NCBI RefSeq assembly: GCF_023016005.1
Contig: NZ_JALKAZ010000001.1
Span: forward strand, 1,860,001 to 1,924,000
DNA: 64,000 nt
Reading direction: 5' to 3'
Source of the DNA: Erythrobacter sp. F6033
GTDB lineage: Bacteria; Pseudomonadota; Alphaproteobacteria; Sphingomonadales; Sphingomonadaceae
Shown here: positions 17,760-25,640 of the stretch, one piece after another
How positions within the stretch are numbered: position 1 is the first letter of the stretch
How the letters are laid out: every line of letters begins with the position of its first letter
Notes under the pieces: generated by a model
Told to the model about the DNA's origin: nothing
Database searches by the model: none
What the model saw: only the letters and a program-made list of their open reading frames with translations
Made by a program: the position numbers and the translations under genes

Positions 17760-19172
17760 GTGACTAACACAACTCTGATTTCTCATGATCCCGCCACTGG
17801 CGATGAATTGTGGCGCGGCGAACACGGCGATGTCGATGCCGCTGTCAGCGCTGGCCGAAAAGCTTTTCCGGCATGGGCCGCTCGCCCGCTTGCCAACCGT
17901 ATCGAAATGGTGCGCCGCTTCGCAAACGAAGTGCGTGCAGAGGCCGATGGCATCGCCGAATTGATCGCGCGGGAGGCCGGCAAACCGCTTTGGGAAGCTC
18001 GAACCGAAGTCGATGCTGTCATCAACAAGGTCGATATCTCGGTAAATGCCTATGCCGAACGGACTGGTAAGAAGAAGCTGGATAGCGCGCTAAACGGATC
18101 CGCTGCTCTGCGTCACAAACCGCATGGCGCGATGGCTGTGTTGGGGCCGTATAACTTCCCGGCTCACCTGCCCAACGGGCATATGATCCCGGCATTGATT
18201 GCGGGCAATGTTGTCCTGTTCAAACCGTCGGAGAAAACGCCAGCAGTCGGCGCTGCCTTGGTCGAATGTTTCCGCAAAGCAGAGTTTCCCGATGGCGTGG
18301 TTCAGCTCGTGATTGGAGGCCCCGAAGAAGGCAAAGCTCTCGTCGCCCATCCGGGAATTGACGGCGTGCTGTTCACCGGATCGGCCAATGCGGGGATCGC
18401 CATCAACCGCAAGCTGGCATCAAACCCGGGCAAAATCGTGGCGTTGGAAATGGGCGGCAACAATCCACTCGTCGTAACAGACACGCCCTTGCTGGCTGAC
18501 GCAGCCGCGTTAATCGTCCAGAGCGCATTCACGACTGCGGGCCAACGCTGCACCGCTGCGCGCAGGCTCATCATCGTCGATTCCATGTTCGATCCGCTGA
18601 TGAAAGAGTTGGTCAAGCTGACCAAGAGCCTCCTGATCGGCAATCCATTGGACGACGTTCAACCGTTTATGGGCCCGGTGATTGACAATGAGACCGCCGA
18701 ATTGCTCGGAGAAAGTTTCCTCGCACTGGTGACTGCGGGGGGTAAGCCGATCACTCATATGCGGCGTCTTGATCCCGACAAACCGTTTCTGACACCCGGA
18801 ATTATCGACACCACGGATATTCCAGATCGGCCCGATATCGAGCTGTTCGGTCCGATCTTGCAAGTCATCCGCGTGCCCGATCTCGACGCGGCTATTGCAG
18901 AGGCTAACAACACCCGGTTTGGTCTGTCTGCATCGCTTATCGGCGGTTCGCCCGATGATTACGCGCGGTTCTGGGCCAATGTTCGTGCGGGTATTATCAA
19001 CTGGAACCGACCGACAAATGGCGCATCATCTTCCGCACCGTTTGGCGGGATCGGGCTGTCGGGCAACCACCGTCCAGCGGCGTTCTATGCGGCGGATTAC
19101 TGCGCATATCCGGTGGCGAGCACAGAAATGAATCAGCCGCGCGCAAATATCGCGATCGGTATCAAGAACTGA
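17760..19172 (+). CDS. astD: Succinylglutamate-semialdehyde dehydrogenase-type aldehyde dehydrogenase
   Basis: The 470-residue NAD-dependent aldehyde dehydrogenase has the catalytic cysteine in TTAGQRCTAARRL and the general-base glutamate in IVALEMGGNNPLV; LFTGSANAG belongs to the cofactor-binding fold. The NPLV region and GIINWNRPTNGASSSAPFGG fit AstD, fifth-step-type chemistry of arginine succinyltransferase catabolism. The start is GTG 17760. No astA, astB or astE lies in this window, so the pathway role is inferred from similarity only. Confidence 0.8.
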   Translation: MTNTTLISHDPATGDELWRGEHGDVDAAVSAGRKAFPAWAARPLANRIEMVRRFANEVRAEADGIAELIAREAGKPLWEARTEVDAVINKVDISVNAYAERTGKKKLDSALNGSAALRHKPHGAMAVLGPYNFPAHLPNGHMIPALIAGNVVLFKPSEKTPAVGAALVECFRKAEFPDGVVQLVIGGPEEGKALVAHPGIDGVLFTGSANAGIAINRKLASNPGKIVALEMGGNNPLVVTDTPLLADAAALIVQSAFTTAGQRCTAARRLIIVDSMFDPLMKELVKLTKSLLIGNPLDDVQPFMGPVIDNETAELLGESFLALVTAGGKPITHMRRLDPDKPFLTPGIIDTTDIPDRPDIELFGPILQVIRVPDLDAAIAEANNTRFGLSASLIGGSPDDYARFWANVRAGIINWNRPTNGASSSAPFGGIGLSGNHRPAAFYAADYCAYPVASTEMNQPRANIAIGIKN

Positions 19173-19180
19173 TTGCGGGG

Positions 19181-19912
19181 CTATTTGGCCCAGTAAACAA
19201 GGTCGACTGCGGTCATCCCGCCTGGTCCTTCGCGGAAGTGCGCCACGAAATGTTCGGTGCGGCCATCTCCGACAATTGAATGCTCGGGCTGTTCATATGT
19301 CACCGGGCGGAGTCTAGCGCGGTCTGCACGGGTGAAATGATACCCCATCGCATCTTCGATATCGACAGGCGTGACATAACGGACAATGCGCACATTGCAG
19401 TCAGCATTTGATGAGCCAGCGGCTTGCTGGACCATCCCGTGAGGCATAACCGCCGATGGTCCGGGCATGTCGACTGACCAATTCAAACCCTCAGACAGCG
19501 AGCTGACGCATTCCTGCGGTCCGCCAACGGCGACTAGCATCGCATCGGCTTTGGTCAGTGCGGATAGATCTGCGGGGCCTGCATCACTCGACGGGAATGG
19601 CAATGCAGGGATTTGTCCTTCGGCAAGCAATTCGACACGGGCCGCATCGCGCGCACGGTTGGCAAGTTCGTCTGTTGCAACCAGAGGTGGCAGTGCGTGA
19701 TCGGAACGCAGTGTGAGCACCGCATTCGCCTCATTGCGATAGGCGAGATCAGGATCGACCATCAGTGGATCATTCAACGCCTTGGCCATCAACGGATCGG
19801 TTGCAACCACGCTTTGCTCGACCACTGTTTCGGCTTCAGGCGCGCAAGCAGACAGCGCCAAGCCCAGCAGAGCTGTTGAGCCAATGAAGACAATGCGGAT
19901 TTGTCGCGTGAA
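19181..19912 (-). CDS. Unknown lipoprotein
   Basis: From ATG 19912 the product has 243 residues. A lipoprotein signal ends at ALSAC, then the mature part contains two cysteines (ECVSS and DCNVR) that could pair in the periplasm. It starts with helices (LATDELANRARDAARVEL-like) and ends with beta-rich sequence. The arrangement recalls a CAP/SCP-type domain but I cannot assign it. It ends 8 bp from astD, tail to tail. A candidate small RNA ends 50 bp upstream of it. Confidence 0.65.
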   Translation of the reverse strand, partial: FTRQIRIVFIGSTALLGLALSACAPEAETVVEQSVVATDPLMAKALNDPLMVDPDLAYRNEANAVLTLRSDHALPPLVATDELANRARDAARVELLAEGQIPALPFPSSDAGPADLSALTKADAMLVAVGGPQECVSSLSEGLNWSVDMPGPSAVMPHGMVQQAAGSSNADCNVRIVRYVTPVDIEDAMGYHFTRADRARLRPVTYEQPEHSIVGDGRTEHFVAHFREGPGGMTAVDLVYWAK

Positions 19913-19963
19913 CATGGCCGCCTTTTGCCGCAACAAGGTTAACATTCGCTATGCCGGGCACGC

Positions 19964-20110
19964 AAAATGAAAACGCCCCCATGCCGCAAGGACATGAGAG
20001 CGCCTTCCGCGGTGGTGGATACCGCGCTTAGGCCGTTGGTGGGTTGGCCCAAGTTGGGAGGAGAAGGCACGCGGCGTAGGTGGGATTGCCCCGTGCCCCT
20101 CATTCGATAT
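19964..20110 (-). ncRNA. Candidate small RNA with serial C-rich hairpin loops and its own terminator
   Basis: Read on the minus strand, the gap holds four stems. H1 is GGCACG/CGTGCC (20097-20092 with 20071-20066), its loop including ATCCCACCTAC. H2 is GGCC/GGCC (20049-20046 with 20034-20031), loop AACCCACCAAC. H3 is CGCGGT/ACCGCG (20026-20021 with 20013-20008), loop ATCCACC. The fourth is a 10-bp terminator stem (20002-19993 with 19983-19974) followed by TTTTCATTTT. All three loops share a CCACC-type motif and CTCCTCCC lies between H1 and H2, resembling anti-Shine-Dalgarno small RNAs. The start is only approximate. Confidence 0.65.
19974..20002 (-). terminator. Rho-independent terminator of the candidate small RNA
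   Basis: On the minus strand CGCTCTCATG (20002-19993) pairs fully, with two G-U pairs, with CATGGGGGCG (19983-19974). A nine-base loop separates them and the T-rich run TTTTCATTTT (19973-19964) follows. It ends transcription before the lipoprotein gene at 19912. Confidence 0.75.
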
Positions 20111-20132
20111 GTTCATGTATAGAGGCATGAAC
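20111..20132. promoter_or_regulatory. Inverted repeat over a possible minus-strand -10 element
   Basis: GTTCATG (20111-20117) and CATGAAC (20126-20132) flank an 8-base centre. On the minus strand TATACA (20121-20116) could serve as a -10 about seven bases before the proposed RNA start. A TTGCAG lies 20 bases upstream, a poor -35 spacing. It may be an operator for the small RNA or for rarD. Confidence 0.4.
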
Positions 20133-20239
20133 CTGAACGACCTGCAATCAGGTCCGAAAGCATCGGTTCAGCCTTGTAGCGCGGTGTAAACCCGCCCGCG
20201 CTTGCGCTGAGCACTGGCGAAGCCTACGGGCCGTGCTTC

Positions 20240-21160
20240 ATGGCGACACCTCCCCGCACCTCCGCGCAAAGCACCGAACAGCCCTCCGGCTTACCAGCGG
20301 CTTTGGGCGCGTATCTGATGTGGGGCTTCCTGCCCCTTTATCTGCTTTTGGTGACGAGCGTGCCACCGTTTGAATTTGTTGGCTGGCGGATCATCTGGAC
20401 GCTGCCGTTTTGCCTGATCATCGTTGCCCTGCGGAAGCAGTTTCCAGCGTTGAAGGAAGCGCTCACCAACCGCCGGACGCTGCTTGCCTTGTTCGCCAGC
20501 GCCGTGCTGATCGCGATCAACTGGTTCGTCTACATCTGGGCGATCATGGAAAATCAGGTCTACGCCGCGAGCCTTGGCTATTACCTTAACCCGCTGCTCA
20601 ATGTGCTGCTCGGGACGGTGCTGCTAGGTGAGAAACTTTCGAGGTGGCAATGGCTCGCCGTCGCGATTGCGCTCACGGCAGTGGCTCTGTTGGCGGCGGG
20701 TGCGCTTACAACGCTCTGGATCAGCCTGAGTCTCGCTTTCAGCTTTGGGCTGTATGGCATTGTACGCAAACAGGTTAATGTCGGATCATTGCCCGGATTG
20801 ACCATCGAGAGCGCAATTCTACTGCTGCCCGCAGCCGGTATCGCGTGGTGGTATGCGCAAGCGCCCGCTGGTTCGGCGTTCGGTGATGACTGGTTTTTGA
20901 GCGGCGCGATCATATTCTCAGGCGTCGTAACAGCCGTACCGCTATTGCTGTTCGCGATCGCAGCCAAGCGGATGAATTATTCGACGCTCGGTTTCATCCA
21001 ATACCTCGCCCCGACGATCGTTTTCCTGCTCGGGCTCACGGTGTTCGGCGAGGAATTACGCCCCGTTCAACTCGGCAGTTTCCTGCTGATCTGGACGGCT
21101 GTGGCGATCTTTATGTTCGATCTGTGGGCGCGCAGCCGCAAAGCAAAAGCGGCTGCATAG
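20240..21160 (+). CDS. rarD: RarD-type EamA/DMT-superfamily transporter
   Basis: The 306-residue protein has ten hydrophobic helices. It opens with ALGAYLMWGFLPLYLLLV, then WFVYIWAIMENQVYAASLGY and ending YLAPTIVFLLGLTVFGEELR, all typical of RarD (named for chloramphenicol sensitivity). It is an inner membrane exporter or permease of unknown small molecules. Its stop is directly adjacent to the pyrC stop, tail to tail. Confidence 0.92.
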   Translation: MATPPRTSAQSTEQPSGLPAALGAYLMWGFLPLYLLLVTSVPPFEFVGWRIIWTLPFCLIIVALRKQFPALKEALTNRRTLLALFASAVLIAINWFVYIWAIMENQVYAASLGYYLNPLLNVLLGTVLLGEKLSRWQWLAVAIALTAVALLAAGALTTLWISLSLAFSFGLYGIVRKQVNVGSLPGLTIESAILLLPAAGIAWWYAQAPAGSAFGDDWFLSGAIIFSGVVTAVPLLLFAIAAKRMNYSTLGFIQYLAPTIVFLLGLTVFGEELRPVQLGSFLLIWTAVAIFMFDLWARSRKAKAAA

Positions 21161-22198
21161 CTAGTCGGCAATCCGCCAGTGGATCGTCTGGCCGCCATGC
21201 CAAGGCACGATGGTCTGTCCGGCAAGCTCCAGCTCTTCCGGCACCGCAACTTCAGTGCGCTCCAGCGTGATGGTTTCCTCATTTACGGGCAGACCGTAAA
21301 AAGCCGGGCCGTTTAGCGAGGCAAACGCTTCGAGATGCTCCAATGCATCTTCTTCGTCGAAAACCGTGCAATAGCTTTCCAGCGCGTATGGCGCACCGAA
21401 AATGCCTGCACAGCCGCAGGCGCTTTCCTTGTCACCGCGAAGATGTGGGGCACTGTCAGTGCCGAGGAAGAACTTGGGCGAACCCGACGTGGCCGCTTTG
21501 CGCAGCGCCAGCCGGTGCAATTCCCGCTTGGCAACCGGTAGGCAGTAATTGTGCGGCTGTATCCCGCCGACCAGCATCGCGTTGCGATTGATATGGAGAT
21601 GCTGCGGGGTGATTGTCGCGGCGATATTGGGGCCGGATTGCTCCACAAATTCCACCGCATCGGCTGTAGTGATGTGTTCAAACACGATTTTAAGCTTCGG
21701 AAAATCCCGAACAATCGCGCGCATGTGCCGCTCGACAAACTCCGCTTCACGATCAAATACATCGATGTCGTGATCGGTCACTTCACCGTGGATGCACAGG
21801 ATGATGCCATCGGCCTCCATCCGTTCTAGCACCGGATAAATCTTCGCTACGTGGCTAACACCGTGCGCGGAATTGGTGGTCGCATTCGCCGGATAGAGTT
21901 TGGCGGCTGTGAAGATGCCTTCAGCAAAGCCGCGCGCAAGATCTTCGGGATCAGTCGTGTCAGTGAGGTAGCATGTCATCAGCGGACTGAAGTCCACCCC
22001 TGTCGGAACCGCCGCATTGATCCGGTCGCGATATTCCGCCGCCAGCGCAGCAGTGGTGACCGGCGGCGTCAGGTTCGGCATCACAATCGCCCGGGCAAAT
22101 TGCCGCGCTGTGTAAGGCACAACGCCGCGCATGATATCACCGTCGCGGAAATGCAGGTGCCAATCATCAGGGCGGCGGATCGTAAGCGTATCGGTCAT
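21161..22198 (-). CDS. pyrC: Dihydroorotase PyrC
   Basis: The 345-residue zinc amidohydrolase closes the dihydroorotate ring in pyrimidine synthesis. DDWHLHFRDGD gives the HXH metal site, AAKLYPANATTNSAHGV the lysine to be carbamylated, and FEHITTADAV and TITPQHL later histidines. LGTDSAPH carries the catalytic aspartate. It belongs to the short E. coli-like class II. It is divergent from the ATP-grasp gene across a 65-bp gap. Confidence 0.96.
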   Translation of the reverse strand: MTDTLTIRRPDDWHLHFRDGDIMRGVVPYTARQFARAIVMPNLTPPVTTAALAAEYRDRINAAVPTGVDFSPLMTCYLTDTTDPEDLARGFAEGIFTAAKLYPANATTNSAHGVSHVAKIYPVLERMEADGIILCIHGEVTDHDIDVFDREAEFVERHMRAIVRDFPKLKIVFEHITTADAVEFVEQSGPNIAATITPQHLHINRNAMLVGGIQPHNYCLPVAKRELHRLALRKAATSGSPKFFLGTDSAPHLRGDKESACGCAGIFGAPYALESYCTVFDEEDALEHLEAFASLNGPAFYGLPVNEETITLERTEVAVPEELELAGQTIVPWHGGQTIHWRIAD

Positions 22199-22263
22199 GC
22201 CTGAGCCTTAGTCGGGCAAGTAAAGTCTTTCCAGTCCCGCCGGACACTCATACAGCGCTTTGT

Positions 22264-23154
22264 ATGACCAAAATCGGATTTCTGGCCTGCGAAACAACCG
22301 TTCCAAGCGCAGGCGAACGACGCGGAGACGCATTTGAACATGACCTGATGATCTCTTCGCTTGCGCCTGCCTTTGAAGCGGCGGGTTTGGACTTGTGCGT
22401 GATCGACTGGGAAGCCCCTCTGGAAGCGTTTGAGAGCATCGCGCTCGTAATGCTTGGCACATCGTGGAACTATCAGGACAAGCCCCAGGCCTTCCTTGAA
22501 AAACTCGAAGCGCTGAACGAGCGCGGTATCACAGTCTGCAATCCGCCAGACATCGTGCGCTGGAACGCCAAGAAAACCTATCTCCGCGATCTCGCCGACG
22601 CGGGCGCCCGCACCATCCCTACACTTTGGCGCGAGAATGTGACCGCCAAGGGTGCGCTGGAGGCCATGGAGGTTTTCGACACAGACCGGATCGTAGTGAA
22701 ACGTCAGATTGGCGCAGGCGCAATGGGCCAAGAGCTGATTTCGCGCGGCTCGATGCCCGATGCCGATTGGTCATTCGGGCATCCGGCAATGTTGCAACCC
22801 TTTCTCCCCGCTATTGCCGAAGAAGGCGAGCTGAGTTTTGTCGTTATCGAAGGCGAGCTAAGCCATGCGCTGCGTAAACTTCCGGCCAATGGCGATTACC
22901 GCATTCAATCGCTGTATGGCGGGACGGAGAACGTCCATCAACCTAGCGAGGAAGAGGCCGCTGCTGCGGCAGCGATAATCGCCGCACTTCCTTTCCCCGC
23001 GCCGCTCTATGCCCGTATCGATATGCTGCGGGCAGAAGATGGCGCGTTGATGGTTATGGAAGCCGAGCTGATCGAACCTTATCTCTATCCCGAACAGGGA
23101 CCGGGTCTGGGCAAGCGTCTGGCCGGGGCCATAGCCAACCGGATGAGAACATGA
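22264..23154 (+). CDS. ATP-grasp domain protein (glutathione synthetase/RimK-like fold)
   Basis: The 296-residue protein has a preATP-grasp half (MLGTSWNYQDKPQAFLEKLE), the hinge NPPDIVRWNAKKTYLRDLAD and the lysine strand IVVKRQIGAGAMG. The metal-binding end is ARIDMLRAEDGALMVMEAE. Such enzymes join a carboxylate to an amine or thiol through an acyl phosphate. The substrate is unknown; I would not call it GshB. It overlaps ygfZ by ATGA. Confidence 0.8.
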   Translation: MTKIGFLACETTVPSAGERRGDAFEHDLMISSLAPAFEAAGLDLCVIDWEAPLEAFESIALVMLGTSWNYQDKPQAFLEKLEALNERGITVCNPPDIVRWNAKKTYLRDLADAGARTIPTLWRENVTAKGALEAMEVFDTDRIVVKRQIGAGAMGQELISRGSMPDADWSFGHPAMLQPFLPAIAEEGELSFVVIEGELSHALRKLPANGDYRIQSLYGGTENVHQPSEEEAAAAAAIIAALPFPAPLYARIDMLRAEDGALMVMEAELIEPYLYPEQGPGLGKRLAGAIANRMRT

Positions 23155-23882
23155 CCGCCAGGACTTTAGCCAACCGCGCCATTATCCGCCTCGTCCCACT
23201 GGAGGATGGAGAGGATGTGCGGGGTTTTCTGCAAGGTCTCGTCACCAATGATGTGAGCGGCGATCTGCCAGTCTATGCCGCGCTATTGTCCGCGCAGGGC
23301 AAGGCGATGTTCGATTTCTTTGTTTGGGCGGGCGACAATGGCGCGTTGCGGCTCGATTGCGAAGCAGAGGTCGCGGATGATCTCGCCAAACGCCTCTCGC
23401 TCTATCGACTGCGCCGCAAGATCGACATAGCCCGCGATGAAACGCTTGGCGTGTTCTGGAGCATCGAAGCCTTCGATGGCGGAACCCCTGATCCTCGCCT
23501 GTCTGAACTCGGCTTTCGCGCAGTTGCCGCTACGAATGACGCTAATGCTGCTGACGCGACTTATCTTGCACACCGCCTCAATCTTGGCGTGCCCGAAGGT
23601 CGCGGCGAGTTGGGTGATATTCTTTGGCTGGAAACCAATGCGGTCGAGCTGAACGGCGTCAGCTTTGAGAAAGGCTGTTACATCGGTCAGGAAAACACCG
23701 CGCGGATGAACTGGCGGCAAAAGGTCAACCGGAGACTGGTCGTTGTGCCGATTGACAGGTCCGAAGATAAACGGCGCAAGGCGGTCTATCCTGAACTGGA
23801 ATTGGCCGTCGATCACTTGCGCGTTGCCGATCTTGATCCTGCGGCCCTGCCCGACTGGCAGGCGACGGGTATTGCCGATTAA
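23151..23882 (+). CDS. ygfZ: Folate-binding iron-sulfur cluster maturation protein YgfZ
   Basis: The 243-residue, GcvT-like tetrahydrofolate-binding protein has the YgfZ signature KGCYIGQENTARM near residue 180 with its redox-active cysteine. It helps repair and assemble Fe-S clusters. The first part shows GFLQGLVTNDVSGDLPVYAA and AMFDFFVW. It is tail to tail with the TetR gene, with a four-base overlap of the stops, and co-translated with the ATP-grasp protein. Confidence 0.92.
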   Translation: MTARTLANRAIIRLVPLEDGEDVRGFLQGLVTNDVSGDLPVYAALLSAQGKAMFDFFVWAGDNGALRLDCEAEVADDLAKRLSLYRLRRKIDIARDETLGVFWSIEAFDGGTPDPRLSELGFRAVAATNDANAADATYLAHRLNLGVPEGRGELGDILWLETNAVELNGVSFEKGCYIGQENTARMNWRQKVNRRLVVVPIDRSEDKRRKAVYPELELAVDHLRVADLDPAALPDWQATGIAD

Positions 23883-24475
23883 CGCTGGTAATGCTGCGCC
23901 ATTGATGCCTCGAGGTTGGCAGCAGCACGCTCACGTGCCGTGTCTCTCGGCAGGCCAAGCGACTTTGCCAGCGCCCCGCCAATCAACGCATCACCCAAGG
24001 CCAACAACACGAGGCTGAGCGTGTCTTTATGAACATGCATTTCGTCCTCGGAATGATCCGCTTCGCCCGGCGCAATCTCGTCGACCAGCTCGTGAATTGT
24101 GCTGATAATCGGGTTTAGGGCATCCTCGTTACCCGTGAGCAGCATCCAGCTGGTGAGCGCACCCGCACCTTCGCGGTCGAACGCGTCGAAGGCGAGGTCC
24201 ACAACTTCGCGCGCTGAACCAAGCCCCGCGCGGCTCGCGTGCACGGCTTCGATAATCGTCTCGCACACAGTCTTTGCCAGATGCTCTGCCAGAGCCTTTT
24301 GCAGCCCCGATGCCGATCCAAAATGATGGAGCAGATTGGCATGCGTGCGCCCTATGCGCGACGCCACTGCCTTCAGCGTGACGGATTGCGGACCTGTTTC
24401 GATAAGGAGTGCACGCGCGGCCTCTAGGGCGGATTTGCGGGATTCCTCAGGAGTTAATCTCTTACGGACTGTCAT
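23879..24475 (-). CDS. TetR-family transcriptional regulator
   Basis: The 198-residue protein has the N-terminal helix-turn-helix (VTLKAVASRIGRTHANLLHH followed by FGSASGLQKALAEHL), then an all-helical ligand domain that ends with QR. Ligand and targets are unknown. No clear operator palindrome was found in the 118-bp gap upstream, so autoregulation cannot be shown. Confidence 0.88.
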   Translation of the reverse strand: MTVRKRLTPEESRKSALEAARALLIETGPQSVTLKAVASRIGRTHANLLHHFGSASGLQKALAEHLAKTVCETIIEAVHASRAGLGSAREVVDLAFDAFDREGAGALTSWMLLTGNEDALNPIISTIHELVDEIAPGEADHSEDEMHVHKDTLSLVLLALGDALIGGALAKSLGLPRDTARERAAANLEASMAQHYQR

Positions 24476-24531
24476 TACCTGTCGTCCCTAGTGAAAAGCA
24501 CCGAAATGAACAAGCAATCGGAACCGCGAAT

Positions 24532-24570
24532 CAAAAAAGCCCCGGCACACGCAATCGCGACCGAGGCTTT
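24532..24570 (-). terminator. Terminator of the GNAT gene
   Basis: On the minus strand AAAGCCTCGG (24570-24561) pairs with CCGGGCTTT (24545-24537) with one bulged base, followed by TTTTTTGAT (24539-24531). It lies 24 bp past the acetyltransferase stop. Confidence 0.75.
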
Positions 24571-24593
24571 GGATGGGTCAAAGTGCTTCGAAC

Positions 24594-25133
24594 TCAGGCC
24601 GCTACTGGCGCTCCAAATCCGGCGGTGCCGGCAAAAGACAGCTCGTACTCCGCCGTTGGCGCCATCTCGCCGCGCCCGCAGGAATGCCGTTCGACCACGC
24701 GGCCAGTTGGCTCAAAGCCAAGCTTGCGCAAAACCGCGCCCGATGCCGGGTTGTCGAGGAAGTGCGACGCCACCAGCCGTTGATGCCCGAGAGTGCGCGC
24801 AACTTTGAGCGCTGCAGCACCCGCTTCGGTTGCGAAGCCCTGCCCCCAATAAGGGCGTGCGATCCAGTAGCCGAGTTCAACCGCACCTTCATCCATCGGA
24901 TCAATCCCGATGCAACCGACAACCTGTGCATCGCGCGCGCGAGTGATCAGAAAGCGCGGAAACATGGGATCAATCGGGAGTGACACGAACTTGCGCGCGT
25001 CCTCTGCGGCATAGGGCCACGGGGCGCTGGCTAGATTTCGCACGACACCCTCATCGGCGATGCCCGAAAGCACGCCCTGCCAATCTTCTGGCCAGATGGG
25101 TCTGAGCAGCAATCTGTCGCTACGATGGAACAC
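24594..25133 (-). CDS. GNAT-family N-acetyltransferase (RimJ/RimL-like)
   Basis: The 179-residue protein begins with SDRLLLRPIWPEDW. It has GYWIARPYWGQGFATEAGAA, where the QGFATE loop is the acetyl-CoA pyrophosphate site, and NPASGAVLRKLGFEPTGRV. It is of the RimJ/RimL type that acetylates protein N-termini or small amines. The substrate is unknown. It is followed by a good terminator. Confidence 0.88.
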   Translation of the reverse strand: MFHRSDRLLLRPIWPEDWQGVLSGIADEGVVRNLASAPWPYAAEDARKFVSLPIDPMFPRFLITRARDAQVVGCIGIDPMDEGAVELGYWIARPYWGQGFATEAGAAALKVARTLGHQRLVASHFLDNPASGAVLRKLGFEPTGRVVERHSCGRGEMAPTAEYELSFAGTAGFGAPVAA

Positions 25134-25205
25134 AATTCTTCTCCCAAGCGAGAACTCAATTGCCCCTCACCGCGCCGATAGGCGGGCTGCATGACAATTT
25201 CGTTG

Positions 25206-25229
25206 CCGTGGAATTTTATTATTCCACGG
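25206..25229. repeat. Perfect 9-bp inverted repeat, first of two after rpmA
   Basis: CCGTGGAAT (25206-25214), six bases, ATTCCACGG (25221-25229). It lies 130 bp past the rpmA stop in the 25134-25358 gap, next to a second larger hairpin. On the plus strand GTTTTC follows, so it could also stop plus-strand reads. Confidence 0.5.
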
Positions 25230-25250
25230 GTTTTCGAGGGAGAAACGAGA

Positions 25251-25293
25251 AGAGGGAGATGGCTCCCCCGAATGGGGTGGCCCTTCTCCCTCT
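25251..25293. terminator. Long nested hairpin after rpmA
   Basis: AGAGGGAGA (25251-25259) pairs perfectly with TCTCCCTCT (25285-25293). Inside, GGC/GCC (25261-25263 with 25280-25282) and CCCC/GGGG (25266-25269 with 25274-25277) extend the stem. On the minus strand TCTCGTTTCTCCC follows. It probably ends the rplU-rpmA transcript, though the T-run is weak. The rest of the 25134-25358 gap holds no gene I can support. Confidence 0.5.
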
Positions 25294-25358
25294 ACGCTGC
25301 CGATTGTGTTATCGGCTAGGACCGCCCCGGTGGACGATCCTTTTCTTGAACCGTCCGG

Positions 25359-25628
25359 TTATTCAGCTGCTTCCGCAATCATGTCTACCGACACGAATTT
25401 GCGGCCTAGTTTGCCTTTATGGAATCGGACCACGCCTTCGCCGAGTGCGAAGAGAGTGTGGTCTTTGCCCATGCCGACATTGGTGCCCGGATAAAACTTG
25501 GTGCCGCGCTGGCGCACGATGATGTTGCCGCCGATCACGTCCTGACCGCCGAATTTCTTCACACCAAGGCGGCGACCTGCTGAGTCGCGACCGTTACGCG
25601 ATGAACCGCCTGCTTTCTTATGTGCCAT
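25359..25628 (-). CDS. rpmA: 50S ribosomal protein L27
   Basis: The 89-residue protein begins [15 protein letters not shown] and has [22 protein letters not shown] in two adjoining parts. L27 lies near the peptidyl-transferase centre and its N-terminus reaches the tRNA ends. The length fits the family. It follows rplU by 12 bp, the universal pairing. Confidence 0.97.
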   Translation of the reverse strand: MAHKKAGGSSRNGRDSAGRRLGVKKFGGQDVIGGNIIVRQRGTKFYPGTNVGMGKDHTLFALGEGVVRFHKGKLGRKFVSVDMIAEAAE

Positions 25629-25640
25629 GGGTCCTGATCC

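Noticed and set aside
17551..17763. 70-codon frame overlapping the selO end and the astD GTG
   Set aside because: Its first part lies in another frame of selO, the product looks like random basic sequence and no good ribosome site precedes it. The GTGA contact with astD is probably chance.
19960..20240. 6S RNA, SRP RNA or tmRNA in the gap before rarD
   Set aside because: CAGGTCCGAAAGC near 20150 recalls the SRP loop, but the following bases do not fit the conserved GGAAGCAG part. The minus-strand stems are serial hairpins without the central bubble of 6S. No tag-coding or tRNA-like part is seen.
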